A stretch of 64,000 bases of DNA from positions 1 to 64,000 of the forward strand of contig NZ_JADYUF010000010.1 in the NCBI RefSeq assembly GCF_021531655.1, in the 5' to 3' direction. The notes beneath the pieces were generated by a model. That model made no database searches. It was not told the origin of the DNA and worked only from the letters and a program-made list of their open reading frames with translations. Below are positions 13,714 through 21,921 of the stretch, piece after piece (the first letter of the stretch is position 1; every line of letters begins with the position of its first letter). Position numbers and translations under genes: made by a program. This stretch comes from Leyella stercorea (GTDB taxonomy: Bacteria; Bacteroidota; Bacteroidia; Bacteroidales; Bacteroidaceae).

Positions 13714-16527
13714 ATGAAAAGAAAATTGTTGACTCTTGGCCTGTGTCTGGCTACTTGCTTAATGGCATATGCCCAAAAAAAGCCGTTGGACCATACGGTG
13801 TACGACGGATGGAAAAGTATTGCCAACACACAGATGACTTCCGACGGACGATACCTTCTGTACGAAGTGAATCCGCAGGAGGGCAACGGTCAGCTGGTGG
13901 TGCGACGACTGAGCGATGGAAGCGAGCTCCTGTTGCCACGTGGCTATAAGGCCAACATCGCTACAAACAACCGCACTGCGTGCGTACTGATAAAGGCTCC
14001 ATATGCCGAGATACGCAATGCCAGAAAACGCAAGGTGAAGAAGGACAAGATGCCGAAGGATTCGCTCGCCATAATCAATTTCGACGAGTGGACCATCAGC
14101 AAGTACGAGCGCATCAAGTCGTACAAGACGGGCATTGACAACAATGATGTGGTGGCTTACATCCATTCGCGCAAGCCCAATAAGAACAAGAAGAAGGCTG
14201 CGCGCGAACGCCTCGACGGTGATGTGCTTGTTGTGGTGAATACACTCACTGGCAAGCAGACCGAGGTGAAGAATGTGTCGGAATATGCTATCAATGCCGA
14301 CGCAAGCAGCATGACGGTACTGGTGAATCCCGACAAGAAGAACAAGAAACTCAAGTCGTCGGCAACTGTCTACGACTTGCCTACAATGACCATGTCGGTG
14401 CTCTCGCAGGGAAAGAAGTACTACGGCGGTGCTCGATACAGCGTTGACGGCAGTAAGATAGTGTTCCTTGCTTCTACCGACACCATTACGACTGGCAACA
14501 AGCATTGCTCGCTCTTTTATGTGAGCAACGGGCTGTCGAGCGAGATTATACCGCAAGGCTACAGTCGTAATCTGCCAAGCGGATGGGGACTCAACGAGAA
14601 CAGTGCTCCCGAGTTCTCGCAAGACGGACGTCGTGTGTTTATAGGTGTGGCACCATATATCGCGCCAAATGATTCGAGTATCATTGATGTTGAGACTGCG
14701 CAGGTGGACATTTGGAACTATAAGGACTATCAGATACAGCCGCAGCAGAAGGTGAATGTAGCCAATGCCAAGCGCAAGACTTATCTTAGCGTAATCAATC
14801 TGTCGGATCCCAATCAAATTGTTCCGCTCACAACAGCCATGTGGGACAGAGTGACTGTGATGAATCAAGGCAATTCGGAGTGGGCATTGTCGCAAGACAA
14901 GACCAAATACTACATACAGTCGCAGTGGGACGACGATGAGTTCAAGGACATCTCGTTGGTGAATGTCAACACTGGCAAGCGCATCAGTATTGCTGAGAAG
15001 GTTAATGCAATGGCTATGTCGTCGCCCGATGGCAAGTATGTCCTTTGGTACAACTTGAGCGATTCGGCTTATTACTGCTATAATGTGACAAGTGGAAAGA
15101 CGGTGAATCTGACTCGTCAGACAGGCGTAAACTTCTACGACGAGACCGACGACCATCCTAACTTCCCGCCACCGTATGATACCGACCCCTTATGGACCAA
15201 TGCCGACCAGAGCGTGCTTATCAGCGACCGCTACGATGTGTGGAAATTCAATCCTGATGGCAATGGATTCCAGAACCTTACCAATGGCAATGGACGCAAG
15301 TCGAACATCCAGCTTCGCCATCGTGTATACGACCGCCATGCTCCACGACTCTCAAAGTTGTGGACCGATAAGAATGTTGTCGACGAGAATGCACTGCTCT
15401 ACATGACAGCCTTCGACGAGACTACGAAGAAGAACGGATTTGCCACGGTGCGTGTCAACGACAACAACTCATACCGTCTGAATGTGCTTGACACCTTCAG
15501 TTACGTAAACGTGTATAAGGCAGGGGCTGCCGATGTGGTGGCTTATCAGAAAGGCAACTTCAGCAATGCCTATAACATGCACGTGAGCGATGCCGCTTTT
15601 GCATATGAGAAGTGTGTGAGCGATATCAATCCGCAGATGAAGCAATACTTATGGGGTCATGCCCAGCTGGTACACTGGAAGGCTTACGACGGAACTCCGC
15701 TCGACGGACTGCTCTATGTGCCCGAAGGCATTGAGCCGGGAACCAAGTTACCAATGATGATTTACTTCTACGAGAAACGTTCGGAGACGCTTTACAATCA
15801 TATCGACCCGCGTCCGAGTCGCTCAACGGTCAACCTTGCCTTCTATTGCAGTCGCGGGTACGTAGTGTTCGTTCCGGACATAGTATATAAGGTGGGTCAT
15901 CCGGGCGAGAGTGCATACAACTGTATCGTGTCGGGTGCCAAGGCTATGTGCAGCCAGTTCAACTTCATCGACAGCACACGAATGGCTATTCAGGGACAAA
16001 GCTGGGGAGGCTATCAGACTGCCTATCTCGTTACACGCACCAATATGTTTTGCGCAGCCGGAGCTGGAGCGCCCGTGAGCAATATGACATCAGCCTATGG
16101 CGGTATACGTTGGGGTTCGGGTGTGTGTCGACAGATGCAGTACGAGCACGGACAGAGCCGCATTGGAGCAACCCTTTGGGACAAGGGCGGACTCGACCTG
16201 TATCTTGAAAACTCACCGCTGTTCGGTGCCAACCGTGTGGAGACACCGTTGCTCATCATGCACAACGACAACGACGGTGCCGTGCCATGGTATCAGGGCA
16301 TTGAGTACTTCATGGCGTTGCGTCGATTGGGCAAGCCTGTGTGGATGTTGCAGTACAACCGCGAGGAGCACAATCTTGTGGAGCGTCGCAACTGCAAGGA
16401 CTTGAGCATACGTTTGCAGCAGTTCTTCGACTACTATATGAAGGGTGCGCCCGAGCCAGCATGGATGAAGTATGGAGTGCCGGCTACACGCAAGGGACAG
16501 TATCTTGGCACCGAACTCACCGAATAA
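13714..16527 (+). CDS. S9-family prolyl oligopeptidase-like serine peptidase, exported
   Basis: The 937-residue protein has a signal peptide (1-20, ending MAYA), a long beta-propeller-like region of WD/DPP-type repeats (SPDGKYVLWYN, FSQDGRRVFIG) and a C-terminal alpha/beta-hydrolase domain. The catalytic triad can be placed: Ser763 in GQSWGGY, Asp854 in HNDNDGAVPW and His886 in REEHNL, in the order seen in DPP4/acylaminoacyl-peptidases. Such enzymes cut short peptides, often after proline or releasing dipeptides; the specificity here is unknown. It lies directly downstream of susCD, which suggests it trims peptides imported by that system. Confidence 0.88.
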   Translation: MKRKLLTLGLCLATCLMAYAQKKPLDHTVYDGWKSIANTQMTSDGRYLLYEVNPQEGNGQLVVRRLSDGSELLLPRGYKANIATNNRTACVLIKAPYAEIRNARKRKVKKDKMPKDSLAIINFDEWTISKYERIKSYKTGIDNNDVVAYIHSRKPNKNKKKAARERLDGDVLVVVNTLTGKQTEVKNVSEYAINADASSMTVLVNPDKKNKKLKSSATVYDLPTMTMSVLSQGKKYYGGARYSVDGSKIVFLASTDTITTGNKHCSLFYVSNGLSSEIIPQGYSRNLPSGWGLNENSAPEFSQDGRRVFIGVAPYIAPNDSSIIDVETAQVDIWNYKDYQIQPQQKVNVANAKRKTYLSVINLSDPNQIVPLTTAMWDRVTVMNQGNSEWALSQDKTKYYIQSQWDDDEFKDISLVNVNTGKRISIAEKVNAMAMSSPDGKYVLWYNLSDSAYYCYNVTSGKTVNLTRQTGVNFYDETDDHPNFPPPYDTDPLWTNADQSVLISDRYDVWKFNPDGNGFQNLTNGNGRKSNIQLRHRVYDRHAPRLSKLWTDKNVVDENALLYMTAFDETTKKNGFATVRVNDNNSYRLNVLDTFSYVNVYKAGAADVVAYQKGNFSNAYNMHVSDAAFAYEKCVSDINPQMKQYLWGHAQLVHWKAYDGTPLDGLLYVPEGIEPGTKLPMMIYFYEKRSETLYNHIDPRPSRSTVNLAFYCSRGYVVFVPDIVYKVGHPGESAYNCIVSGAKAMCSQFNFIDSTRMAIQGQSWGGYQTAYLVTRTNMFCAAGAGAPVSNMTSAYGGIRWGSGVCRQMQYEHGQSRIGATLWDKGGLDLYLENSPLFGANRVETPLLIMHNDNDGAVPWYQGIEYFMALRRLGKPVWMLQYNREEHNLVERRNCKDLSIRLQQFFDYYMKGAPEPAWMKYGVPATRKGQYLGTELTE

Positions 16528-16542
16528 AACGGCAAGTTGACG

Positions 16543-16571
16543 TTTGAAATAAGTTTTTTTGTGTACCTTTG
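16543..16571 (+). promoter_or_regulatory. Promoter of the nitroreductase - xseA - xseB operon
   Basis: The TTTG at 16543-16546 and TACCTTTG at 16564-16571 are 17 bases apart and lie 32 bases before the nitroreductase ATG. Confidence 0.7.
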
Positions 16572-16602
16572 CCTATACATATACACATAAAACAGAAGAC
16601 AT

Positions 16603-17343
16603 ATGAAGACAATAAACACACGTCTCAGCATACGCCGTTATGCCGACCGACCCGTAGACGACCAACTGTTGCGCCGATTGCTGGCTGAGGCTGAGCGCAC
16701 GCAGACCATGGGCAACCTGCAGTTCTACAGTGTTGTGGTGACTCGCAGCGACGAGATGAAGCGCCGTCTGGCTCCTGCTCATTTCAATCAGCCTATGGTC
16801 ACCGAGGCACCTGTAGTGTTGACGTTCTGCGCCGACACTCGCCGCACCACCGTATGGTGTGAAAACCGCGATGCACAGCCGGGTTATGACAATATGCTTT
16901 CGTATCAGAATGCAGCCACCGATGCTCTGCTCTTCTGCCAGACATTCTGCAATCTGGTTGAGGAGGAGGGATTGGGATGCTGCTTCCTTGGCACTACGGT
17001 CTACATGCCGCAGATGATTATCGACACATTGCAGCTGCCCGAGCTCGTGGTGCCGGTTGCAACGATTACGTTGGGATGGCCCGACGAGCAACCCGAACTG
17101 ACCGACCGCCTTCCGCTTGACGCTATCATGCACAGCGAGACCTATCACGACTATACGCCCGAGAGCATCAACCGGTTCTATGCCGAGAAGGAAGCGCTTG
17201 AGGAGAGCAAAGAGTTCTGTCGCATCAACAACAAGCAGACGCTCGCCCAGGTGTTTACCGATTGTCGCTACACCAAGAAGGACAATGAGGCTATGTCGGC
17301 AGGACTGATGGACGTGTTGCGCCGTCAGGGATTTCTGAAGTAA
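16603..17343 (+). CDS. Nitroreductase-family flavoprotein
   Basis: The 246-residue protein starts with the nitroreductase FMN-binding signature RLSIRRYADRPV (7-18) and has the GLGCCFLGTTVY and TLGWPDEQPE segments of the NfsA/FRP-like subgroup, which use NAD(P)H and FMN to reduce nitro compounds, quinones or flavins in the cytoplasm. The length is typical for this subgroup. It is the first gene of an operon with both exonuclease VII subunits, 17 bases ahead of xseA; no functional link to DNA repair is known to me. The physiological substrate is unknown. Confidence 0.85.
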   Translation: MKTINTRLSIRRYADRPVDDQLLRRLLAEAERTQTMGNLQFYSVVVTRSDEMKRRLAPAHFNQPMVTEAPVVLTFCADTRRTTVWCENRDAQPGYDNMLSYQNAATDALLFCQTFCNLVEEEGLGCCFLGTTVYMPQMIIDTLQLPELVVPVATITLGWPDEQPELTDRLPLDAIMHSETYHDYTPESINRFYAEKEALEESKEFCRINNKQTLAQVFTDCRYTKKDNEAMSAGLMDVLRRQGFLK

Positions 17344-17359
17344 TGATAACAACTATCGA

Positions 17360-18664
17360 ATGACTAAGACATTATCCCTATACGAACTCAACTCTATCGT
17401 GGCTTCGGTCATTGACATCGACATGCAGGGCGATTATTGGGTGGTGGCAGAGATTTCCGAACTGCGGGAGGTGCGTGGCCATTGCTACATGGAGCTTGTC
17501 GAGAAGGACGAACTCTCAAATACGCCCATTGCAAAAGCCTCTGCCAAGTGCTGGGCTTCACGATGGTGCATGCTCCGACCTATGTTCGAGCGCATCACCG
17601 GACAACGCCTGCATGCCGGAATGAAGGTGATGCTGAGCGTGCATGCGCAGTTTCATGCTGCCTACGGGTTCTCATGGATAGTCAGCGACATCAATCCCGA
17701 ATATACAATGGGCGACCTTGCCCGTCGTCGTCAGCAGATAGTGGCGCAGCTCAAGGCCGAAGGAGTGTTCGACCTTCAGCGTGAGCTCACTCTTCCATTG
17801 TTCGCCCAGCGCATTGCAGTGGTGTCGAGCGATGGGGCTGCAGGCTATGGCGACTTCTGCCGTCAGCTACACGACAATAGCGCACATTATATATATAAGG
17901 TGGAATTGTTTGCTGCCACAATGCAGGGCGAGGCTGTTGAGCATAGCGTTATAGCCGCTCTCAATCGCATTTACAGCCGTCACGACAGTTTCGACGTTGT
18001 GGTGATAATACGTGGTGGTGGCGCTACGAGCGACCTTTCGGGTTTCGACACGCTCGCATTGGCTGAGAATGTGGCCAACTTTCCGCTTCCCGTCATAACG
18101 GGCATCGGACACGACCGCGACGAGAGCATTCTCGACATGGTGGCGCATACACGTGTCAAGACTCCTACAGCGGCTGCACAGTTGCTCGTCGACAACCTTG
18201 TTCGCACCGAATCTATGATTGATGCGGCACGCCAGAGCATCGTCGACAGCACGCAGCGACGCATGCAGCGCGAGCGTGTCAGGGTGGAGTCGCTGTCGGC
18301 TCGCATCCCCATGATGTTCTCGTTGGTGAAGACCAAGGAGGAAGCTCGTGTCGATATGTTGGCGCGACGCATTGAGACTGCCACACAGCGACGCATTGCT
18401 ACGGCATTGATGCAGATAGACAGCTTGCAGGCGAAGCTTCAGTCGGCTGTCAACAGGCAACTTGTAGATGCCCGTCATCGTCTGCAACTTATAGAGCAGC
18501 GTGTTGAGGCTGTCAATCCTGAGCGACTTCTGCAGCGCGGCTACAGCATCACTACATACAACGGACGTGCCGTGCGCAATGCCACGGAACTGCCCGAAGG
18601 GGCTGTTGTGGAAACGCGTGTGGAAAAAGGAAAATTCACTTCGGTAGTAACCAAAAACAAATGA
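17360..18664 (+). CDS. xseA: Exodeoxyribonuclease VII large subunit
   Basis: The 434-residue protein has an N-terminal OB-fold (about 5-100, WVVAEISELREVRGHCYMEL) and the exonuclease VII core with VVIIRGGGATSDLSGFD (about 214-230) and GIGHDRDESILD (about 248-259), followed by a long coiled-coil region rich in Arg, Glu and Gln, to which XseB subunits bind. Exo VII degrades single-stranded DNA to short oligonucleotides in repair. Its stop codon overlaps the ATG of xseB by four bases, indicating coupled translation and stoichiometric assembly. Confidence 0.96.
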   Translation: MTKTLSLYELNSIVASVIDIDMQGDYWVVAEISELREVRGHCYMELVEKDELSNTPIAKASAKCWASRWCMLRPMFERITGQRLHAGMKVMLSVHAQFHAAYGFSWIVSDINPEYTMGDLARRRQQIVAQLKAEGVFDLQRELTLPLFAQRIAVVSSDGAAGYGDFCRQLHDNSAHYIYKVELFAATMQGEAVEHSVIAALNRIYSRHDSFDVVVIIRGGGATSDLSGFDTLALAENVANFPLPVITGIGHDRDESILDMVAHTRVKTPTAAAQLLVDNLVRTESMIDAARQSIVDSTQRRMQRERVRVESLSARIPMMFSLVKTKEEARVDMLARRIETATQRRIATALMQIDSLQAKLQSAVNRQLVDARHRLQLIEQRVEAVNPERLLQRGYSITTYNGRAVRNATELPEGAVVETRVEKGKFTSVVTKNK

Positions 18665-18858
18665 TTATGGCAAGAGAAATGAAATACGAAACGGCAATGA
18701 ACCAATTGCAGTCCATTGCCGATAAGATGGAGAACGGTGAGCTTGACATTGACTCGCTCTGCGAGCAACTGAAGACTGCGCAGAAACTTATAAAGCTGTG
18801 CAAGGACAAGCTCACTAAGACCGATGCCGAGATAAAGGCTGTGCTTGAGGAGAAATAA
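18661..18858 (+). CDS. xseB: Exodeoxyribonuclease VII small subunit
   Basis: This short, mostly helical protein (66 residues) matches the XseB family: YETAMNQLQSIADKMENGELDIDSLCEQL followed by a Lys-rich helix. It wraps the coiled coil of the large subunit. The ATG at 18661 overlaps the xseA stop; an ATG two codons later (18667) is an equally good start. Confidence 0.95.
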   Translation: MIMAREMKYETAMNQLQSIADKMENGELDIDSLCEQLKTAQKLIKLCKDKLTKTDAEIKAVLEEK

Positions 18859-18873
18859 TCATCGGCTCATCCG

Positions 18874-19163
18874 ACATTTCTCACAATAATTCGTGACAAA
18901 GACCACGCAATCGTTTTGTCACGAATTACCATAAATTATTCACGAATTATGGATGTCATATATTAATGTATCACTTGATTTCATTGCGAATTCATGATAA
19001 TTTGTGACAAAGACCACGCAATTGTTTTGTCACGAATTACCATAAATTATTCACGAATTAAGGATGTCATATATTAATGTATCACTTGAATTCATGGTGA
19101 ATTCATGATAATTCGTGACAAAGACCATGCAATCGTTTTGTCACGAATTATTGTGAGAGATGT
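18874..19163. repeat. MITE-like element: 111-bp tandem repeat within 27-bp terminal inverted repeats
   Basis: The ends (18874-18900 and 19137-19163) are inverted copies of ACATTTCTCACAATAATTCG...GACAAA with one mismatch. Inside, a 111-bp unit starts at 18888, 18999 and 19110 (partial). Each unit carries a stem-loop AATTCGTGACAAA ... TTTTGTCACGAATT. No coding capacity and no clear target-site duplication was seen. It fills the 405-bp gap between convergent xseB and menC. Confidence 0.85.
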
Positions 19164-19229
19164 TAAGTGTTGAATGTTAATTGTTTGATTCGAAATTGAA
19201 TAATTCACAATCGCAGGCGTAGCCGAGAA

Positions 19230-19263
19230 CAATTCAAAACTCAAAACTCAAAATTCAAAACTC
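19230..19263. repeat. Short TTCAAAACTCAAAAC-type repeat
   Basis: Four imperfect 8-9 base copies of CAAAACTCAAAAC-like sequence lie immediately before the menC stop codon. Simple low-complexity sequence with no other visible role. Confidence 0.5.
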
Positions 19264-20295
19264 CTAAACACGCCAAAGCTTCTCGCCACGTATTGTGAGT
19301 GGCATCTCAATGTTGTCGGTGAATAGCATACCGGTGCCCAATCCTTGTGGCATACTGATGTTGGGCCCATATACGTCGGCTGCCAATTGTGCCACGGCGT
19401 TGAGTCCGACATTGCTCTCAAGCGCACTCGTTATCCACGAGCCGATGCCACGTTGGTGCGCCATGTCTATCCATTCGCGTGTGCCGCTTATTCCGCCGTG
19501 CAGCGACGGTTTAAGTATTATGTATTGCGGACGAATGGTGTCTAGCAGTTCCTTCTTCATTCCGGGCATGTTCACGCCTATAAGTTCCTCGTCGAGGGCA
19601 ATGGGTATCGGCGACGAAGCACACAGTTGAGCCATACGCGCCCATTGATGCTGGCGTATGGGTTGTTCAATGGAGTGTATGTCGTAGCGAGCCAGTTGTT
19701 CGAGTCGGCTCGGAGCGTCCTCGAATGTGAATCCGCCGTTGGCGTCGACACGCAATTCTATCTGTTCCTTTGTGAAAGCCTGGCGTATGTGACGTATCAG
19801 GTCGAGCTCGCTATCGAATTCGATAGCACCGATTTTCAGCTTCACACAGTGGAATCCTGCTTCCATTTTCGATTCCAGTCGGGCAAGCATCTCGTCATGA
19901 CTGCCCATCCATACCAGTCCGTTTATTGTTATACCTTCCTCGCCACGTGTGAATGGAGTGTCGAAGAGCATGCCCTTTCCGCCGTTCTGCAGGTCGGTCA
20001 TGGCTGTCTCTATACCAAAAAGTATGGAAGGATAGGGGCGCAGCATGTCGTAGTTGACGTTGCCAGTCAGTTCTATCATACGGCAGATTGACTCCAGAGT
20101 CTTCTCGTATTCGGGGCGCGCGTCGCAACTGAGGTCGGGCAGAGGAGCACATTCGCCCACGCCCTTGCATCCCGGACGCTCGCTGTCCTCAATCTCTACA
20201 AACCACGACTTGCGTGTATTGTACACTCCGCGCGATGTTCCGGCAGGTTGCTTGAAGTGCAGCGTGCGCGGCGTGATGCTTATCTTGTATCTCAT
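19264..20295 (-). CDS. menC: o-Succinylbenzoate synthase
   Basis: This 343-residue enolase-superfamily enzyme dehydrates SHCHC to o-succinylbenzoate in menaquinone synthesis. All expected residues can be placed: K152 and K154 in VKLKIG, metal ligands D184 (RVDANGG), E210 (SIEQP) and D235 (ALDEE), and catalytic K262 (ILKPSLHGG). It ends the minus-strand men operon, 32 bases after comF, and is convergent with xseB. It is the last complete gene left of the inverted duplication: its mirror copy would lie beyond the right edge of the window. Confidence 0.93.
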   Translation of the reverse strand: MRYKISITPRTLHFKQPAGTSRGVYNTRKSWFVEIEDSERPGCKGVGECAPLPDLSCDARPEYEKTLESICRMIELTGNVNYDMLRPYPSILFGIETAMTDLQNGGKGMLFDTPFTRGEEGITINGLVWMGSHDEMLARLESKMEAGFHCVKLKIGAIEFDSELDLIRHIRQAFTKEQIELRVDANGGFTFEDAPSRLEQLARYDIHSIEQPIRQHQWARMAQLCASSPIPIALDEELIGVNMPGMKKELLDTIRPQYIILKPSLHGGISGTREWIDMAHQRGIGSWITSALESNVGLNAVAQLAADVYGPNISMPQGLGTGMLFTDNIEMPLTIRGEKLWRV

Positions 20296-20327
20296 TGTTA
20301 TTATAGTTGGTTGATGAGTGGGGCGTG

Positions 20328-21053
20328 TCAGTCTTCAGTTCTTCCAATAGTCATAATGCTTATCGTCACATCCTCAAGCTTCGCTATTTCCGTTGCGCAT
20401 GCTGTCAGCGTCGCGCCGGTAGTGATGATGTCGTCGATGAGCAGTATGTGCATACCGCTTGGATGCTGTCCTTGTTTCAGTGCGAAGGCACCGCTTACGT
20501 TAGTTGAGCGTGATGTAGCTTTGGTCTGCGTCTGGCTTTGGGTGTAACGCACGCGCTCAACGATGTCCTCACGCACTGGTATATGAGTCAGTTCGCTTAT
20601 GCCGCGTGCCACCTCACAGCTCTGGTTGTATCCACGTTCGCGTCGGCGCTTTTTGTGTAGCGGCATAGGCACAATTGCATCAATGCCGTCGAAGAATCCC
20701 GACGGCATATAGTCGGCAGCCATCATTCGTCCTATTTCCTCACCAATGTCTTCGCGTCCGCCATACTTCAGTCGGTAGATGAGGGTTGCGAAGGGTGTGT
20801 GAGGATGATATTTCACGAACGATGCACACCGCTCCACCGGCACAAGTCCCCACAACCGCCGTGCAGTGTGGTTGTCGTAGGGCGACGAGGCGTCGTCGGT
20901 GCGTGGCAGCAGAGCGTTGCATGTGGTGCAGATGAGCCTCTCGTTGATGCCAAGTCGGGTGCCGCACATCTCGCAAGCACGTGGTGCTATCAGGTCGATG
21001 AGGCTGCGCCATAGCGTGAGCAGCCGCTTCGTTATAGCTGTCTTGCTTTTCAT
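20328..21053 (-). CDS. comF: ComF-family phosphoribosyltransferase-like protein
   Basis: The 241-residue protein has an N-terminal zinc ribbon (C27, C30, C42, C45) and a C-terminal phosphoribosyltransferase domain with the PRPP loop ILLIDDIITTGATL (203-216), plus the PLHKKRRRERGYNQS segment diagnostic of ComF/GntX proteins. The family is linked to DNA uptake in competence; its role in Bacteroidales is unknown. The ATG overlaps the menB stop by one base, so translation is probably coupled. The left end of the large inverted repeat visible here (20544) falls inside this gene, only because the window stops at 64000. Confidence 0.9.
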   Translation of the reverse strand: MKSKTAITKRLLTLWRSLIDLIAPRACEMCGTRLGINERLICTTCNALLPRTDDASSPYDNHTARRLWGLVPVERCASFVKYHPHTPFATLIYRLKYGGREDIGEEIGRMMAADYMPSGFFDGIDAIVPMPLHKKRRRERGYNQSCEVARGISELTHIPVREDIVERVRYTQSQTQTKATSRSTNVSGAFALKQGQHPSGMHILLIDDIITTGATLTACATEIAKLEDVTISIMTIGRTED

Positions 21054-21880
21054 TAAGGCAGTTTGGGATACTTGCTGAAGTCGGGCTTGCGCTTTTCGAG
21101 GAATGCCTTGCCTCCTTCTTGAGCCTCGTCGAGCATATAGTAGAGCATGGTAGCGTCGCCTGCCAGCTCCTGTATGCCCGCCTGACCGTCGAGTTCGGCG
21201 TTGAGTCCTGCCTTAATCATGCGCAGTGCCAACGGCGAACGTTCCATCATGATCTGTGCCCATTCTACGCAAGTGTCCTCAAGCTGGTCGAACGGCACCA
21301 CCTTGTTGACCATTCCCATACGCTCGGCTTCAATGGCTGAGTACTGACGGCACAAGAACCATATCTCGCGAGCCTTCTTCTGACCCACGATACGAGCCAG
21401 ATAGCTGGCACCAAAACCAGCGTCGAACGAACCAACCTTAGGTCCTGTCTGTCCGAAGATGGCGTTGTCGCTGGCAATAGTGAGGTCGCACATGAGGTGA
21501 AGCACGTGTCCGCCACCGATGGCGTATCCGTTTACCATTGCTATTACGGGCTTTGGCAGTGATCGTATCTGCTTCTGCACATCGAGAACGTTGAGGCGTG
21601 GCACACCGTCATCGCCTACATATCCGCCACGACCCTTAACGTGCATGTCGCCACCCGAGCAGAATGCCTTGTCGCCGGCACCCGTAAGGATGACCACACT
21701 GATGTGCTGAGCCTCGCGACACCATGCAAATGCCTGCGACATCTCCCACGTTGTGCGAGGTGTGAAGGCGTTGCGATAGCGCGGACGGTTAATTGTTATC
21801 TTGGCGATACCGTTGTATTCGTCAAACAATATTTCTTTGAAGTCGAAGCCTTCGATCTTCTTCCATTCTCTATTTTCCAT
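21053..21880 (-). CDS. menB: 1,4-Dihydroxy-2-naphthoyl-CoA synthase
   Basis: This 275-residue crotonase-fold enzyme cyclises o-succinylbenzoyl-CoA. Oxyanion-hole segments CSGGD (74-78) and [12 protein letters not shown] (119-130) and the MenB signature [11 protein letters not shown] (143-153) with [18 protein letters not shown] are all present. The Gly in TGPKVGSF is typical of bicarbonate-dependent MenB. The gene lies 41 bases after menD and overlaps comF by one base. Confidence 0.96.
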   Translation of the reverse strand: MENREWKKIEGFDFKEILFDEYNGIAKITINRPRYRNAFTPRTTWEMSQAFAWCREAQHISVVILTGAGDKAFCSGGDMHVKGRGGYVGDDGVPRLNVLDVQKQIRSLPKPVIAMVNGYAIGGGHVLHLMCDLTIASDNAIFGQTGPKVGSFDAGFGASYLARIVGQKKAREIWFLCRQYSAIEAERMGMVNKVVPFDQLEDTCVEWAQIMMERSPLALRMIKAGLNAELDGQAGIQELAGDATMLYYMLDEAQEGGKAFLEKRKPDFSKYPKLP

Positions 21881-21921
21881 TGTTCTTATTTGGGTTTATT
21901 GAATATTTACATTACAATCCT

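Noticed and set aside
13759..15156. Long open frame (465 codons) on the minus strand
   Set aside because: It is fully antisense to the S9 peptidase gene, His/Leu-rich with no domain, and disagrees with the clear codon structure of the plus-strand gene.
18874..19163. Insertion sequence
   Set aside because: Terminal inverted repeats exist, but there is no transposase frame and no visible target duplication, so it was called a MITE-like repeat only.
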